From Centrapalus pauciflorus (Eukaryota; Streptophyta; Magnoliopsida; Asterales; Asteraceae): a stretch of DNA of 64,000 bases. The position numbers were made by a program, and so were the translations under genes. The stretch lies in assembly GCA_020465985.1 (NCBI GenBank), contig JAANYP010002059.1, positions 107,411-171,410 of the forward strand, written 5' to 3'. Below the pieces are notes generated by a model that was not told the origin of the DNA, ran no database searches, and worked only from the letters and a program-made list of their open reading frames with translations. This document shows positions 53,301 through 63,283 of the stretch, in pieces; within the stretch, counting starts at the first letter, position 1, and every line of letters starts with the position of its first letter.

Positions 53301-55225
53301 AACAAAACACAATAACAAAACACGCAAAAAAGAGTAATTTTCACTGTTGATCAATAAGGTATTACCATCACAAAACATTTAATTACCGGCCGACAATAAA
53401 TTAATTAAATGCATTTGCAGATAACACAAAGTGAATCATTACGAATCTAAAGCTTCGCACAGATATAATTATGACAACTATCTCGAAAAGATAAATTACA
53501 AGAAAAGGTAACATCTTTTCACCAAAAAAAGGTACAAACTTTAAAAAATCATTCATTATACGATGACTTGACGCTATAAAAAAAGGTAACATAGTTTCAA
53601 AATATTACCCTCAACGAATACTTCTTGAAAGTTTGTGTCTTTTTATGACACATATATTGTTTTTTTTTTCTTTTTTTGAAAGGCATGGAAAGTATCTTAC
53701 CTTTAATAGCAATTTTCCCTATTCCGAACATTTTTAAAACCTTCAATTAAGACATATACTTCCATTCTGAAATCAAATGATCAAGAAAGGGGGGAACCTA
53801 CCAACACAACGAGCAGCATGAGATTTACGGAGAATCGCTGCTAGCCCTAAATCACCAATCTTAACTTCTCCTTGATTTCCATTAACAAAGATATTGTCGC
53901 ATTTAAGATCTCTATGGATGACAGGAGGATCATGGCTATGAAGGTAAAGCAAGCCTTTCAAGATCTGCCTACACCAATGCTTGATTGCTCTAATATTAAC
54001 CCTCCTGTGTTTCTGCCTATACCTGATAAATAAACCAAATCAATTCAGAATTACATCATGAAAAAACCCTAAAAATAAGGGTTTATTACAAGAAATAGCA
54101 ACCTACTTTGTTAAAGTTACCGATTATAGCAAGTTAGCAACCTAATTCAAATTTTACCAATTATAATGATCTACTTTCTAATTTTTCACAATTACAGCAA
54201 ACTGCTTAAAATTCTATCAATTATAAAGATCTACCTTTGAAGTTTTTAATACAATAGCAACCAATCAATTATCTATATGATATGTTAATTTTTGAATGAT
54301 GAGAAACATAATTTAAGAAAGCTATCTATGTCAACCCGATGAAATTGCTTGTATTCCTCTAGGCTGGAATCGCTAGTAAATGCATTGTCAAATTATATTC
54401 ATGTCATTAAAAGTTGACATGTCATGTAGGTAACAGACTAGTTGCTATAACATTGAAAAATTAGAAAGTAGATTGCTATAATTGATAAATTCAAAGTATA
54501 GGTTGCTATAATCTTGATCTTTAACAAAATAGGTTGCTATTTCTCACAATTAAACCCAAAAATAAAGATCAATAATTCAATAAACACTCCAGCAAGATCA
54601 GGGAAGAACTTACTGTCTAAGAGTACCAGAAGTGAACATTTCAGTAACAAAATTCATATTTCTGTTGGCAGTATCAACCCAAGATGTGTAGAATTTCATG
54701 ATATTATTGTGTTTCAAAGTCTTGAGAAGATGAATTTCACAATACAACCTCTCAAGATCTTCAGGACTTTGTAGAAAATCATACAATTTCACTTGATTCC
54801 AAGCAACTTCAATCCCTTCATACTCATCAAAAGCCCTATAACTTCAATATTCCATTTCCAAAAATCAAACTTCAATCAAAATTGGGTTGATTGCAAGAAA
54901 TAGCAACCTACTTTAAATCTCGTCATGAATTTAAACAAAGTAGGTTGTCATTTTTGCATTAACCCATCAAAATTTGATGAAAATCAAATACCCCATCAAT
55001 CAAAATGAAAGAAGTTGTTGAATTCTTACACTGTTTTTGAAGCTCCTTTTCCCAAAATCTCATTATACTGAAATCAGATTGTCTTGAAGTCATCAAGAAC
55101 AAATATAAAAATAAAAATGAAAAAGAGTTGGGATTTGGGATTTTTACCCTTCCATATCTCCCTGTTGGATCTACTTCAACGAACTCAGATTGATCCGAAT
55201 CAAGAGATGATATACCACCATTCAT
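50352..55225 (-). CDS. WNK: WNK-family serine/threonine kinase, seven exons
   Basis: Exons on the minus strand: 55225-55148, 55067-55030, 54841-54614, 54022-53802, 53291-53134, 52228-51838, 51307-50352. All introns are GT-AG and phases agree, giving 2070 bp and 689 aa. I start at MNGGISSLDS (55225); a TTG four codons upstream is not needed. The kinase domain spans about residues 28-285. The subdomain II lysine is replaced by Asn54 (EVAWNQVKL), while Lys37 in the glycine loop (GKGASKTVY) serves instead, the hallmark of WNK kinases. The catalytic loop is HRDLKCDN (Asp153), the metal site is GDLGLAA (Asp172), and APE is at 195-197. A WNK autoinhibitory/OSR1-C-like region (FLRLRIADRE ... IYFPFDVESD) lies at about 360-430. 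A coiled coil (EIRQELRWLKAKYQMELREL) lies near 560-592. Length and layout resemble Arabidopsis WNK1-type proteins, which act in flowering-time, clock and stress signalling. The upstream region is CT-rich. Confidence 0.95.
51382..51787. mobile_element. MITE-like element in WNK intron 6, 9-bp duplication
   Basis: Flanked by perfect GATCATTAA (51373-51381 and 51788-51796). The left end GGGTTTGTATCG leads into TAGCAACC, and AATTTTCATTTGTCTC at about 51410 is repeated in reverse near 51755-51770. The middle holds a second inverted repeat (TGTTTGTTTACTTCTTA at about 51585, reversed near 51645-51662), so one MITE may sit inside another. A 9-bp duplication suggests a Mutator-type origin. Confidence 0.75.
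52343..52901. mobile_element. MITE-like element in WNK intron 5, with a second one nested inside
   Basis: The left end GGGATGATTGCATAAAAAGG and the right end (reverse GGGATAATTGCAAAAAGGG) form inverted repeats of about 28 bp. The flanks CTTTTATCA (52334-52342) and TTTTTATCA (52902-52910) agree at eight of nine bases. It has no coding capacity. Confidence 0.8.
52565..52835. mobile_element. Inner near-palindromic MITE in WNK intron 5
   Basis: Arms of more than 100 bp are reverse complements: CATGTTTTCATGTTTTTTGC at about 52578 pairs with its counterpart at about 52800-52825, TGTTATTTT pairs with AAAATAACA, and GAACCCGG/CCGGGGTC lies near the centre. The whole unit can fold into one hairpin. 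I could not settle a target duplication. Confidence 0.8.
53490..53720. mobile_element. Possible MITE in WNK intron 4
   Basis: The left end GATAAATTACAAGAAAAGG and the reverse of the right end, GGGAAAATTGCTATTAAAGG, resemble the terminal repeats of the elements in introns 2, 3 and 5. The flanks are similar at only about six of nine bases, so this is an older or misjudged copy. Confidence 0.45.
54079..54557. mobile_element. MITE in WNK intron 3
   Basis: About 38-bp inverted ends: GGGTTTATTACAAGAAATAG and the reverse GGGTTTAATTGTGAGAAATAG, both followed by CAACCTA and TTTGTTAAAG. Flanked by AAAAATAA on each side (54071-54078, 54558-54565). The interior repeats the words AGCAACC and GTAGGTTGC. 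It makes up most of the 591-bp intron. Confidence 0.82.
54884..54965. mobile_element. Minimal 82-bp MITE in WNK intron 2, 9-bp duplication
   Basis: The left end GGGTTGATTGCAAGAAATAG and the reverse right end GGGTTAATGCAAAAATGACA continue into CAACCTACTTT. Perfect ATCAAAATT duplications flank it (54875-54883, 54966-54974). It consists of little more than its two ends, and it fills nearly half of the 188-bp intron. Confidence 0.85.
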
Positions 55226-55547
55226 TCTTGAATCCAAAATTGTGAACAGAACTCTGATTGAATATTGATAAAGGATATGGCTTTTACTGCATAAACTAGT
55301 TCAATAATTGTGGAGAAAATGGAATGGAGGTTGAGATTGGAATCCTCCTCGTAGAGTCCATCAGAAAGCAGGGAAAAAAAGGAGAGAGAAAGCAGATATT
55401 TCAACAACTCAGAGACCTCGAGGCAAAAGTTTCTGAAAAGGCAAATAAATCAATAAAAATAAAAATAATTAGTCAGATACCATAACTGAAACAAAGATAA
55501 AAAACAAAATGGTCATTTTTTTAAAAAATGACCAGTCAAAGTACTAA
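55226..55547 (-). promoter_or_regulatory. Upstream region and likely 5' UTR of the WNK gene
   Basis: On the minus strand it is pyrimidine-rich just upstream (TTTCTCTCTCCTTTTTTTCC, about 55400-55368), as in many plant 5' leaders. I did not find a TATA box I would defend. Confidence 0.4.
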
Positions 55548-55956
55548 CCCTCTGTTCTCGAACCAATTTAAACGGAAGAAAGGAAAAGAAAGCAGAAGAA
55601 AGTGGGAGAAAATAAAAAAAAGTTGTGTTCTTTTATCATTTTTAAGGAAGGAAAGCAAGAGAAGAGGAAAGAAAGTTTCAATGGTTTTCTTTCCAAATGT
55701 TTCCTTCCAAATATGGGAAGAAAGTGAAGGAAAGAAAGATTAGTAAAGTGTTGTCTATGTAAATTACAAAGCAAACAAAAGGTTTTATTTTCTTTCCTCC
55801 CTTTCAAGAACATAAATTTTCTTTAATTCGTATTTCTTTCCTCCAGATTCAAGAACACAAATGCAAATATTATTTTCTCTTTCTCTTTCTTTCTTTCATG
55901 TTTCTTTCCTCCATCTTTCTTTCTCTTCTCTTCTCTTCTAATACGAGAACAGAGCG
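55548..55956. mobile_element. Hairpin MITE upstream of WNK, purine arm and pyrimidine arm
   Basis: Ends CCCTCTGTTCTCG and CGAGAACAGAGCG are inverted repeats, flanked by TAA on both sides. The left arm is almost all purine (GGAAGAAAGGAAAAGAAAGC) and the right arm almost all pyrimidine (TCTTTCTTTCTCTTCTCTTC), so the strand folds on itself. The short frames here have no meaning as proteins. A 3-bp TAA duplication would fit PIF/Harbinger elements. Confidence 0.75.
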
Positions 55957-56167
55957 TAAAAGCATAATAAAACGACAATTATATATATACAGAAATTGTA
56001 ATTTCGACTAGAAAATGACCATAATTATAATTTATATTTAACCACAAAGATGAAAATAAATTTACCCAAAATTTTATTTTTTTAACATTAAGCCATTACT
56101 CAAAAATTTTGTTTGGATTAAAAACTAATGAATTCTATATTTTTTACATTTCAATAAGGATGAGGAC
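55957..56167. other. AT-rich spacer between WNK upstream region and element D
   Basis: No gene, repeat or motif recognised. Confidence 0.5.
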
Positions 56168-58022
56168 GGTAGCATCCCATTTTCGAGATAATTGCGTGTA
56201 ATTATTTTAGTGTATGTTTAAATAATTATTATCGTGTTGGACCAATGAGATCCCGAGTAGGGGATTATGCGTGTCGGGTTTATGAGTTACGTGTCTCCGG
56301 GTTATAATTTTAGTTGATTAATTATATATTTGGGTTCGTTGATTTAAATGGGTTAAGTGGATTTTAATTGTGAAAATGTGATATCGGGGTCGGGTTTTTG
56401 GGTCGGAACCCGCTAAATGAGAAAAATGAATATATAAGGGTTTGGTTTGGGGCATAGGTTTCTTTTCCTTTCTTTGTCAAGTAAAAGGCGTGTGTATGTG
56501 TGTGATATCAGCAAGAAATCATCCTAAATCACAGAGATTGGTTGCTGAATTCGGAGTTGGTCTTCTTCATCTTCCTTCCATTTCGTGTTCTTGAGGTTGC
56601 TAAGGTAAGGGGATATGGATTTTGTAGTTTAAATTCGTGTTAATTATTGTGTGATTCGTGGGTTGACTTCATGAGTTGTAAGGGTTACCTTTTTGTGAGT
56701 TTCATGAGTTGTGGAGCTGAAAAATTGAGTTAGGAGTATGGAACAAGTTCTGGCAGCCATGGAAATCGAGTAAGGAAGATGGCAGCCGCAGGGATCGCGG
56801 TCGTGGTCGCGACACAGGTGGCAGGAGCGCGGGCGAGTCCGGGGCAGGAGCGCGGGCGCGATTGGGGCTCTGGGTCCGGGTTCGGTTTCGGGCTGGGTTC
56901 TTGTGGGCTTGGGGGTTCCGTTTGAGAGATTTGGGTCGGGTTTTGATCGAGTCCTCGGGGTTTCGTTGGGGTTGTTTTTGAGTCAGGGTTTTGGGATTCG
57001 GTTGGGGTTGCTTTTGGATCCAAGTCGGTCGTGGGTTTATTGTGCATCTGTTATGTTGTATCGGTTGAAATGAGAAATAACTGTAGAGATTGTGTATGTT
57101 TACAGGGACGGGGTCGACAACGGGGCGAGACGGATCAGAGACCGTAGGATTCAGGGATTGAGACGGGCTGATTAATAGTAAGGTGAGTACCCGAGTTCTT
57201 TTCTAAACCGCGGGATTATTTTCCGAGTCATGATTGTGTAGCTAGCTTCGTGTATGTGTATATTGTGTATGTTGTGTATTGCGAATAAGACAGGGACGCG
57301 AGCACAGGTATGATTTTAATTCCCACATATGTGTTATGTGTGCATGAGATGAGATCCAGTCCGGGGGTCCGTGATGAGTTCCATACGGACGGTGTTCGCG
57401 ATGAGTGATCGCGCGGGTTGACTGTCCCTAACAGTCCTTGGGGCGTGTATACACGGCAGGGCCTGTAGCAGGTTCGCGTCCGTGCTACAGGGTTTTGGCT
57501 AACCACCGCAGCCGCGGTCGTTAGCTGGGGAAGGGTCCCCCTTTAGTGATTCTGTGTGCAGGGCTTGGGATCTCATGCTATGTGTTCATACCTGTATTGT
57601 GATGATGATTGCCAGGGACCGAGTTAGAGATTGCTTTGCGTGTATGTGCTATGTGTATGTGTGTTACGTGTTTTCTGTGCAGAGTCTTACCCTCGCGTAC
57701 TCACGAGCTTCCGAGCTTACGTATTCGAGTCTACCATGTTTAGGAGATCGTGGAAGAGGTCGGTAGTTGTGTTTGTTGATCAGAGACTTGTTGTCAGTGG
57801 AAGACGTATCTGCCTTTGTTAGTGATTATGTTAATATCGACTGTGTTTGTGTCTTTGGAGATATTGTAACTCAGTGGATTATATATTAATGGTTATTATG
57901 TGAAAGTTTAAATTAATAGTGATCGGTATTACCTTCTGACATATGTGTTATAGAGTTATTGCGTTATTGCCACTTGTGTATTGTATTGACGTGGCATTTC
58001 TGGGATCGGGGAGGGTGTTACA
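56168..58022 (+). repeat. 5' LTR of element D
   Basis: A 1855-bp LTR ending GAGGGTGTTACA. The first bases are mutated (GGTAGCATCCC against TGTAACATCCC in the 3' copy). It contains three strong hairpin sequences at 57420-57525. Confidence 0.93.
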
Positions 58023-58025
58023 TGA

Positions 58026-58037
58026 TGGTATCAGAGC
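58026..58037 (+). other. Primer-binding site of element D
   Basis: TGGTATCAGAGC, a perfect match to the standard initiator tRNA-Met site, three bases after the LTR. Confidence 0.96.
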
Positions 58038-58087
58038 TTGTGGTTTGAAGTTTGAGTATCATTAGTGGATGCTTAACTTAAACCTTG

Positions 58088-58161
58088 TTTCGATCCGTGG
58101 GGGATCCATTGCGATTGATTTTAGTTTCGATCCGTGGGGGATCCATTGCGATTGATTTTAG
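58088..58161. repeat. 37-bp tandem duplication in the leader of element D
   Basis: Two consecutive 37-bp units, each beginning TTTCGATCCGTGGGGG, at 58088-58124 and 58125-58161, between primer site and gag. Confidence 0.93.
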
Positions 58162-58243
58162 TGGAATTAACTAACCTGGCTTAGTGTATAACGCTGGGTT
58201 ATTTACCTATGATTCTCAATTGTTTCGGTTTGTGCCATTAGTT

Positions 58244-59521
58244 ATGGCAGATCATGGCGAGGAATCCGGCGCGGGCAAGCCGGCTGGGGACGAGTTTATC
58301 CGAAAGTCAGAGCTTCTAGAGGTATTGACAGAGTTTTACAGACAGCAGGGTTTGGGTCCGAGTCCGGGGCCGGCTGTTCAGCCGTCAGTGACAGAGTCTG
58401 TGGATGGTGCTTCGTCGTCTACTTCGCGGAGGCGTGGGTCCTTTAAGGACTTTATGACTGGAGATCCACCCCAGTTCAGAGGTGAGGGTGAGCCAGGGAT
58501 GGCTATGGCATGGGAGCGTGAGGTAGAGGCTGCTTTTCGAGTTGCGCACGTGGATCCGAGAGATATGGTGGGATATGCAACTTATCTGTAGAGGGGAGGG
58601 GCATCCCAGTGGTGGAAATCTATTGAGTCAGCGATGACTTCTTCTGCGACTTATGCGATGACGTGGAATCAGTTTAGGGCCGTGTTCGAGCTGCAATACA
58701 TTCCAAGAGATGAGAGGCGGGAGATGGAGCGCCGATTTTTACATTTGCAGCAGGGTGAGATGACAGTGCAGCAATACGTGGATCGGTTTAATAAGTATTT
58801 GCAGTTTGCCACCCAGCACATCGCCACAGAGCAGTGAAAGGCTGATGCGTTCATTGATGGACTACGAGCTGAATTCGTTGGGATGCACGAGACACCTACA
58901 TTTGCCAGAGCATTGGAGATGGCCCGCATAAGGGAGCGGGAGATAGCCAAGCAGAGGGAGGAGCCATCTTCTCAGCGTCGACGTGCGAGGACTCCTGAGC
59001 GGTCCTCGAGAGATCGGAGGCATTCCAGAGACGATTCCATGGAACGGCGTTTGGGTCAGAGTTCGAGAGACAGGCGAGACAGAGACAGAGACAGGGAACG
59101 AAGGTCAAGTGGACCGGGACGGAGCCAGCGATCAGATAGTCGAAGTCAACGGCAGAGTTCGTGGTATAGTGAGTGGGGCCAGAGTAGTAGAGTTGATAGT
59201 TCAGCTGACGATCGGGAGTGCTCGAGGTGCCACCGTCGCCATAGTGGGTCGTGCGTGCCTAGGTGTTATCGATGCGGTTAGTGGGGGCATGCTGCCGCCA
59301 CGTGTACTGTTCCAGAGCCATTGTGCTTCCGTTGTGGGAGGCCGGGGCACAGAGTGCGAGACTGTCCAGAGCCGGGACCAGCAGTGCGGGGTGCGAGTTC
59401 CAGTGGGGCCAGAGCGGAACCGTCATCATCCGGTCGTCATGATACTAGGGCGCGGGGTCGGGTCTTTCAGGCGACGGCAGAGGAAGCTCGAGATGCTACT
59501 GATATGGTTTCGGGTAGGTAA
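58244..59521 (+). pseudogene. Element D gag, one frame with three in-frame stops
   Basis: Starts MADHGEESGAGKPAGDEFIR (58244) and keeps one frame for about 425 codons. Capsid motifs are FKDFMTGDPPQFRGEGEPGM, WNQFRAVFELQYIPRDERRE and MTVQQYVDRFNKYLQFATQH. A long arginine-rich, serine-rich domain follows (about 58950-59200), with RDRR and RSQR repeats. Two zinc-knuckle-like units come next: CYRCG, broken by a stop, then CFRCGRPGHRVRDC. Stops lie at 58589-58591, 58835-58837 and 59279-59281, and the frame ends at 59519-59521. It is the intact-length relative of element C gag. Confidence 0.9.
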
Positions 59522-60315
59522 TTCTGAACTTGCTTTGCATGTGTGTTCAGTCATGGGGTGGGCCGTTGATATGTGTTTGTGAGATTGTGTGTGTTCTGTG
59601 CGTGCAATTGTCTTGTTATGCTTGTGATTATGGGATTCAGTTGCAGAGGTGTGGGATTGTTGGGGTATGTATGTGGTGTCAATGTGCTAGATTCGGGTTT
59701 ATTGTAATCAGGGCTTTCGAGTTCAGAATTGTGCTATGTTAGTAGATTAATCCTGTTGAGTTATGTGAGTTATATGAGTAATTATTGCGAATGTGTTTGT
59801 GATATGCTAGTGCATTGATCCTGTGATAGTGGATTATCATGCTGGTGGCGGATTAAATTTTGTGTGTGTTTATCCATATTTGTGATATTGCGTCTGGTGA
59901 TTCGACGGAGATGTCCTTATGTGTTGCCATGAGTGGATTTGAGAATCTGTTATGTTAGGGGGTGATCTATATAGAGCCATGTGAGAATGCGATGAAAGAG
60001 GACGAAGATCGATGGATTGAGATCATACGCGGACCGAGTGGCTTATGAGGTGACGCCACGAGAAGACTCTGCGAGTAGAGGATATACCAATTGCAGGTAT
60101 GCGAGTTAGGGGATTTAACTGAGTTGTTAGTGGATTGTCTAACTGTGAAGTGAAGACGTGTATTAGTGATGATTGTGCCATTCAGAGTTCAAATGTGAAT
60201 TTAACAGAGTTGTTAATAATTATATCGAGAGTTATGAGTTAATGTTTTGGGGATTTGACATAGAAATGTGTATTTGCGAATGGCTTGCGATAGATTCCGG
60301 GGACGGAATCTCTTT
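59522..60315. other. Non-coding 3' interior of element D
   Basis: Takes the place of pol. A short trace of the protease-RT linker may remain near 60065-60095 (AGGATATACCAATTGCAG, compare the EDIPVIREF linker in element C at about 20857). No other conserved domain was seen. Confidence 0.6.
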
Positions 60316-60329
60316 AAGAGGGGAGGATT
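60316..60329 (+). other. Polypurine tract of element D
   Basis: AAGAGGGGAGGATT immediately before the 3' LTR. Confidence 0.92.
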
Positions 60330-62186
60330 TGTAACATCCCATTTTCGAGATAATTGCGTGTAAATATTTTAGTGGATGTTTAAATAATTATTATCGTGTT
60401 GGACTAATGAGATCCCGAGTAGTGGATTATGCGTGTCGGGTTTATGAGTTACGTGTCTCCAGGTTATACTTTTAGTTGATTAATTATATATTTGGGTTCG
60501 TGGATTTAAATGGGTTAAGTGGATTTTAATTGTGAAAATGTGATATCGGGTTCGGGTTTTTGGGTCGGAACCCGCTAAATGAGAAAAATGAATATATAAG
60601 GGTTTGGTTTGGGGCATAGGTTTCTTTTCCTTTCTTTGTCAAGTAAAAGGCGTGTGTATGTGTGTGATATCAGCAAGAAATCATCCTGAATCACAGAGAT
60701 TGGTTGCTGAATTCGGAGTTGGTCTTCATCTTCCTTCCATTTCGTGTTCTTGAGGTTGCTAAGGTAAGGGGATATGGATTTTGTAGTTTAAATTCGTGTT
60801 AATTATTGTGTGATTCGTGGGTTGACTTCATGAGTTGTAAGGGTTACCATTTTGTGAGTTTCATGAGTTGTGGAGCTGAAAAATTGAGTTAGGAGTATGG
60901 AACAAGTTCTGGCAGCCATGGAAATCGAGTAAGGAAGATGGCAGCCCAGGGATCGCGGTCGTGGTCGCGACGCAGGTGGCAGGAGCGCGGGCGAGTCCGG
61001 GGCAGGAGTGCGGGCGCGATTGGGGCTCTGGGTCCGGTTTCGGTTTTCGGGTTTCGGGCTGGGTTCTTGTGGGCTTAGGGGTTCCGTTTGAGAGATTTGG
61101 GTCGGGTTTTGGTCGAGTCCTCGGGGTTTCGTTGGGGTTGTTTTTGAGGCAGGGTTTTGGGATTCGGTTGGGGTTGCTTTTGGATCCGAGTCGGTCGTGG
61201 GTTTATTATGCATCTGTTATGTGTATCGGTTGAAATGAGAAATAACTGTAGAGATTGTGTATGTTTACAGGGACGGGGTCGACAACGGGGCGATACGGAT
61301 CAGAGACCGTAGGATTCAGGGATTGAGACGGGCTGATTAATAGTAAGGTGAGTACCCGAGTTCTTTTCTAAACCGCGGGATTATTTTCCGAGTCATGATT
61401 GTGTAGCTAGCTTCGTGTATGTGTATATTGTGTATTTTGTGTATTGCGAATGAGACAGGGACGCGAGCACAGGTATGATTTTAATTCCCACATATGTGTT
61501 ATATGTGCATGAGATGAGATCCAGTCCGGTGGTCCGTGATGAGTTCCATACGGACGGTGTTCGCGATGAGTGATCGCGCGGGTTGACTGTCCCTAACAGT
61601 CCTTGGGGCGGGTATACACGGCAGGGCCTGTAGCCGGTTCGCGCCCGTGCTACAGGGTTTTGGCTAACCACCGCGGCCGCGGTTGTTAGCTGGGGAAGGG
61701 TCCCCCTTCAGTGATTCTATGTGCAGGGCTTGGGATCTCATGCTATGTGTTCATACCTGTATTGTGATGATGATTGCCAGGGACCGAGTTAGAGATTGCT
61801 TTGCGTGTATGTGCATTGTGTATGTGTGTTACGTGTTTTCTGTGCAGAGTCTAACCCTCACGTACTCACGAGCTTCCGAGCTTACGTATTCGAGCTACCA
61901 TGTTCAGGGGATCGGGGAAGAGGTCGGTAGTTGGGTTTGCTGATCAGAGACTTGCTGTCAGTGGAAGACGTATCTGCCTTTGTTAGTGATTATGTTAATA
62001 TCGACTGTGTTTGTGCCTTTGGAGATATTGTAACTCAGTGGATTATATATTAATGGTTATTATGTGAAAGTTTAAATTAATAGTGATCGATATTACCTTC
62101 TGACATATGTGTTATAGAGTTATTGCGTTATTGCCACCTGTGTATTGCATTGACGTGACACTTCTAGGATCGAGGAGGGTGCTACA
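60330..62186 (+). repeat. 3' LTR of element D
   Basis: A 1857-bp LTR, TGTAACATCCC...GGGTGCTACA, near-identical to the 5' copy with scattered single-base changes and a few short indels. The frames inside (60803-61943) are not genes. Confidence 0.93.
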
Positions 62187-62911
62187 ATGACCAAACCCCA
62201 CACCTCCACCAAAGGAGAAACGCCAATGGCAAAACTCGAACTCGAGACTCAACCAAAGAGATTCCCTCCCACCTTTTGTGGTCGCACTTGATCTATGTCA
62301 AGTGGTTACGTGAAATTTTGATGATATATATTAACTTTGATCAAAATTTTTTGATGAAAACACCATAATACGTGAAACTTCGATGATATATATCAACTCC
62401 AATCAAATTATAATACAAATTAAATAACCGAAACGTATTAATGTAACAAAAATAATTAAATTAGAGTAAAACAGTAAGTTTAATTTAAAAGTATTATTAT
62501 ATGAAAGTATTTCTGAATGATGAAATTAACGTTAATCTCAAAATCAATTTTAGTACTTATGTTATCTAATTAATTTTAGGTTTTAGTCACTTTCATAAAC
62601 TTGTAATCTTATATTTTAATGTTGATTTAATAAAATGTTTTCATTTTTAATTGTATGGATTATATATACGAAAGTATTAAAAATATGTTATATATATTTT
62701 TCTTAATAAATTAATAATAATAATTAAAGTAGATACATAAATTATGGAAAATGGGAAGGAATCGACATTTTAAAAGTTATGTGTACGTGTCATGAAACAT
62801 TTTCATTTTTTACTATATAAAAATAAGAATACTAAGTTTGTATCAAAATGTAGTAAGAATACGAAGAACACGAACAATGTTGAATCCGAATATGTTGAAA
62901 TCCGTCGTGCA
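62187..62911. other. AT-rich interior of a minus-strand retroelement or plain intergenic DNA
   Basis: Lies downstream, on the minus strand, of the primer site at 62912-62924, so at least the right part is probably leader sequence of element H. No gag or pol similarity is visible. The motif GTGAAA(C/T)TT(C/T)GATGATATATAT occurs twice (about 62309 and 62372). Confidence 0.45.
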
Positions 62912-62924
62912 GGCTCTGATACCA
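62912..62924 (-). other. Primer-binding site of element H
   Basis: The minus strand reads TGGTATCAGAGCC two bases after the LTR edge at 62927. Confidence 0.9.
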
Positions 62925-62926
62925 AT

Positions 62927-63283
62927 TGTTGTAAGTGTTTACCAGTAATAATCAGCACATGATTCAATGATTTCGGTAAAAATAAGACAAAAAGAATATT
63001 AACACTCAATTTCTGTGCTAAATATTGAAAGAGAAGAATGTTAGAGAAAGTGGCGGCTCACTTTTCTATTTCAGAATAATGACGAATATGTGGGAAACCT
63101 TAGTGGGGTTTCCCTTACATCTTTAAAATCAACTATCGAAGTATTACAAAACACCCCCGTTAACATCTATATCTAAATTAATTTACAAATAAAAGGAAAG
63201 ACTAGAAATAAATTACATGGAAATAAAACTAACTAATTATTACAAAATAAATCCCACATGATCGAAATTAAGGCCTAACAACA
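62927..63283 (-). repeat. LTR of element H, 357 bp
   Basis: The + strand reads TGTTGTAAGTG...GGCCTAACAACA, with matching inverted termini TGTTGT/ACAACA and an adjacent primer site. It is probably the 5' LTR of a copia-like element on the minus strand. No second copy is in the window. A minus-strand frame at 63009-62803 is not a gene. Confidence 0.75.

Larger units (their letters stand above)
56168..62186 (+). mobile_element. Gypsy-type element D, gag only, with two complete LTRs
   Basis: 5' LTR 56168-58022, primer site 58026-58037, gag 58244-59521, polypurine tract 60316-60329, 3' LTR 60330-62186. The flanks AGGAC (left) and ATGAC (right) agree at four of five bases. The two LTRs differ at few positions by eye, so the insertion is fairly young. 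No RT, RNase H or integrase is present in the 2.3-kb interior, so any movement would need proteins from relatives such as element C. Confidence 0.9.

Noticed and set aside
53401..53592. Minus-strand frame inside WNK intron 4
   Set aside because: Lies within the intron; kinase exons on either side splice cleanly across it.
54959..55237. WNK start at 55237 (four codons further upstream)
   Set aside because: The first codon there is TTG; the first ATG in frame is at 55225 and fits other WNK proteins.
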